NCBI RefSeq assembly: GCF_041925275.1
Contig: NZ_JBHEUZ010000012.1
Span: 62,001-126,000 of the forward strand
DNA from: Parapedobacter pyrenivorans_A
GTDB lineage: Bacteria > Bacteroidota > Bacteroidia > Sphingobacteriales > Sphingobacteriaceae
DNA length: 64,000 nt
Direction of reading: 5' to 3'
Below, in pieces: positions 62,808 through 64,000 of this stretch (position 1 is the first letter of the stretch; each line of letters starts with the position of its first letter). The translations under genes were made by a program, and so were the position numbers. The notes beneath the pieces were generated by a model that did not search any database, had not been told where the DNA came from, and worked only from the letters and a program-made list of their open reading frames with translations.

Positions 62808-64000
62808 ATGCCCGAGATAATCATGAGCGACTACCTGGACCACCCTGTGTTCTCACTGCTGAGAGATGTTGCCAGTGAAGCTAAGGTAGCATGTTTTGTG
62901 GTGGGAGGGTACGTGAGGGACCGGATCATGGGCCGTGATTTCAAGAATGACATAGATGTGGTTGTGGTGGGTAGCGGTATCGATTTCGCTACGCAGGTGG
63001 GTATTCGGTTGGGTGTGAAAGTGGCGGTTTACAAGAACTTCGGTACGGCCTCTCTCCGTTATGGAGAGTTGCAGCTTGAATTTGTGGGCGCACGGAAGGA
63101 ATCGTATCGGGCAGATTCGCGCAAGCCCATTGTTGAAGGTGGGTCGTTAGCAGACGATCAAAACCGCCGCGATTTTACCATTAACGCCATGGCGTTATCA
63201 CTTAACACGGCTGACTTTGGAAAGCTACTCGACCCGTTTGATGGCCGTACCGACATCCAACACCGGATTATCCGAACACCGCTCCACCCTAATGAAACCT
63301 TTTCTGACGATCCACTTCGCATGATGCGAGCCATTCGTTTTGCCACCCAGCTGAATTTCAAGATTGATGTGCTGGCAGTCAAGGCAATATCGACCAACAA
63401 GGAACGCATAAAAATCATCTCGCGCGAGCGCGTAATCGACGAATTGAATAAGATAGTATGGTCTCCGAAGCCATCCATCGGTTTCAAATATTTGTTTGAT
63501 GTTGGATTGCTGGGGCTTGTTTTCCCGGCGATGGCCAATCTGCAAGGGGTAGAAGTGATCGACGGGAAAGGGCATAAAGATAACTTTTATCACACGCTGG
63601 AAGTGTTGGACAATGTGGCCGAGCTCAGTGACGACCTGTGGCTGCGATGGGCGGCGATTATGCACGATATCGCAAAGCCGGCTACCAAGCGCTTCGATAA
63701 AAGGCATGGATGGACTTTCCACGGTCACGAGGATAAGGGAGCACGTATGGTGCCGAAACTCTTTGGTGAGCTCAAGTTGCCGCTTAACGAGAAAATGCGG
63801 TTTGTGCAAAAAATGGTTGCACTGCACCTCCGGCCCATCGTGCTGGCACAAGATACGGTGACCGACTCGGCCGTTAGGCGTTTGCTGTTCGAGGCCGGAG
63901 ATGACATCGACAGCCTGATGATGTTGTGCCATGCGGATGTAACTACGAAGAACGAGTACAAGAAAAAGAAATATAGGCAGAACTTTGAACTCGTTAAGCA
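62808..64000 (+). CDS. CCA tRNA nucleotidyltransferase / poly(A) polymerase family with HD domain (3' cut by window)
   Basis: The frame is open from ATG 62808 to the window end, at least 397 residues. Nucleotidyltransferase signature FVVGGYVRDRIMGRDFKNDI with the catalytic NDIDVVVVG follows, then RRDFTINAMALS and DDPLRMMRAIRFATQLNF. An HD phosphohydrolase domain starts near RWAAIMHDIAKPATK and GHEDKGARM. It adds or repairs the 3' CCA of tRNA. An alternative ATG lies at 62823. Confidence 0.92.
   Translation, partial: MPEIIMSDYLDHPVFSLLRDVASEAKVACFVVGGYVRDRIMGRDFKNDIDVVVVGSGIDFATQVGIRLGVKVAVYKNFGTASLRYGELQLEFVGARKESYRADSRKPIVEGGSLADDQNRRDFTINAMALSLNTADFGKLLDPFDGRTDIQHRIIRTPLHPNETFSDDPLRMMRAIRFATQLNFKIDVLAVKAISTNKERIKIISRERVIDELNKIVWSPKPSIGFKYLFDVGLLGLVFPAMANLQGVEVIDGKGHKDNFYHTLEVLDNVAELSDDLWLRWAAIMHDIAKPATKRFDKRHGWTFHGHEDKGARMVPKLFGELKLPLNEKMRFVQKMVALHLRPIVLAQDTVTDSAVRRLLFEAGDDIDSLMMLCHADVTTKNEYKKKKYRQNFELVK

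Noticed and set aside
1..64000. CRISPR arrays, tRNA, rRNA, insertion sequences, parS sites
   Set aside because: None could be recognised by reading; the tandem arrays found have no spacers and no cas genes are present. A tRNAscan/Infernal run would be decisive for small RNAs.

Overview
The window comes from a Bacteroidota chromosome, most likely a member of the Sphingobacteriaceae. This rests on the parA-parB-DUF5683-dapB-lepB gene string, the flexirubin-type pigment genes, promoters of the TAnnTTTG type with an upstream TTG about 20 bases away, and few Shine-Dalgarno sequences. The sequence is of medium GC content and looks chromosomal throughout. No rRNA, tRNA, CRISPR array, phage or insertion sequence was recognised.

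Layout. Bases 1-12021 hold housekeeping genes: the end of a sugar MFS transporter, a DUF2911 protein, the diadenylate cyclase cdaA divergent from pdxJ, then the leftward parA-parB-DUF5683-dapB-lepB block, an FMN reductase and a pair of M16 peptidases (one with the zinc motif, one without). Bases 12180-34915 hold most of a flexirubin (aryl-polyene/dialkylresorcinol) cluster. A leftward run starts with tyrosine ammonia-lyase (30560) and goes through ketoreductase, ketosynthase, ACP, acyltransferase, darA, darB, two hotdog dehydratases, an unknown small protein and a BtrH-like protein. A rightward GH20 hexosaminidase gene interrupts the run, which then continues with an ABC exporter, thioesterase, ketosynthases, second ACP and chain-length factor. 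Divergent from the lyase run a halogenase-like flavoenzyme, a C45 acyltransferase and a PaaK-like ligase. Bases 34912-40659 hold unrelated genes (threonine aldolase, an AT-richer orphan membrane protein, topoisomerase IV subunit A, a PIN/DUF2281 toxin-antitoxin pair). The rest of the pigment set follows at 40711-46503: an MMPL-acyltransferase-methyltransferase fusion, a GT2-DUF2062 protein, a small exported protein and a FabZ-like dehydratase.

Bases 46578-64000 return to housekeeping: a lactonase-fold protein, a complete seven-gene Mrp Na+/H+ antiporter operon (mnhA-G), a glycerate dehydrogenase/glycerate kinase pair, a metallophosphoesterase, acetyl-CoA synthetase, a UbiA-like membrane protein, a SerA-like dehydrogenase with ksgA, pdxA, and a CCA-adding-type nucleotidyltransferase cut by the window end.

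How the pigment genes should work together (pathway knowledge plus inference): the lyase makes p-coumarate from tyrosine, the ligase activates it, and the ACPs, ketosynthase/chain-length factor, ketoreductase and dehydratases extend it to an aryl polyene. DarB and DarA make a dialkylresorcinol, an acyltransferase joins the two as an ester, the flavoenzyme may decorate the ring, and the ABC and MMPL proteins export the product to the outer membrane. The most distinctive sequence signal is a near-perfect palindrome between the lyase and the flavoenzyme that encodes two overlapping back-to-back promoters. A near-copy of the same element sits upstream of lepB.
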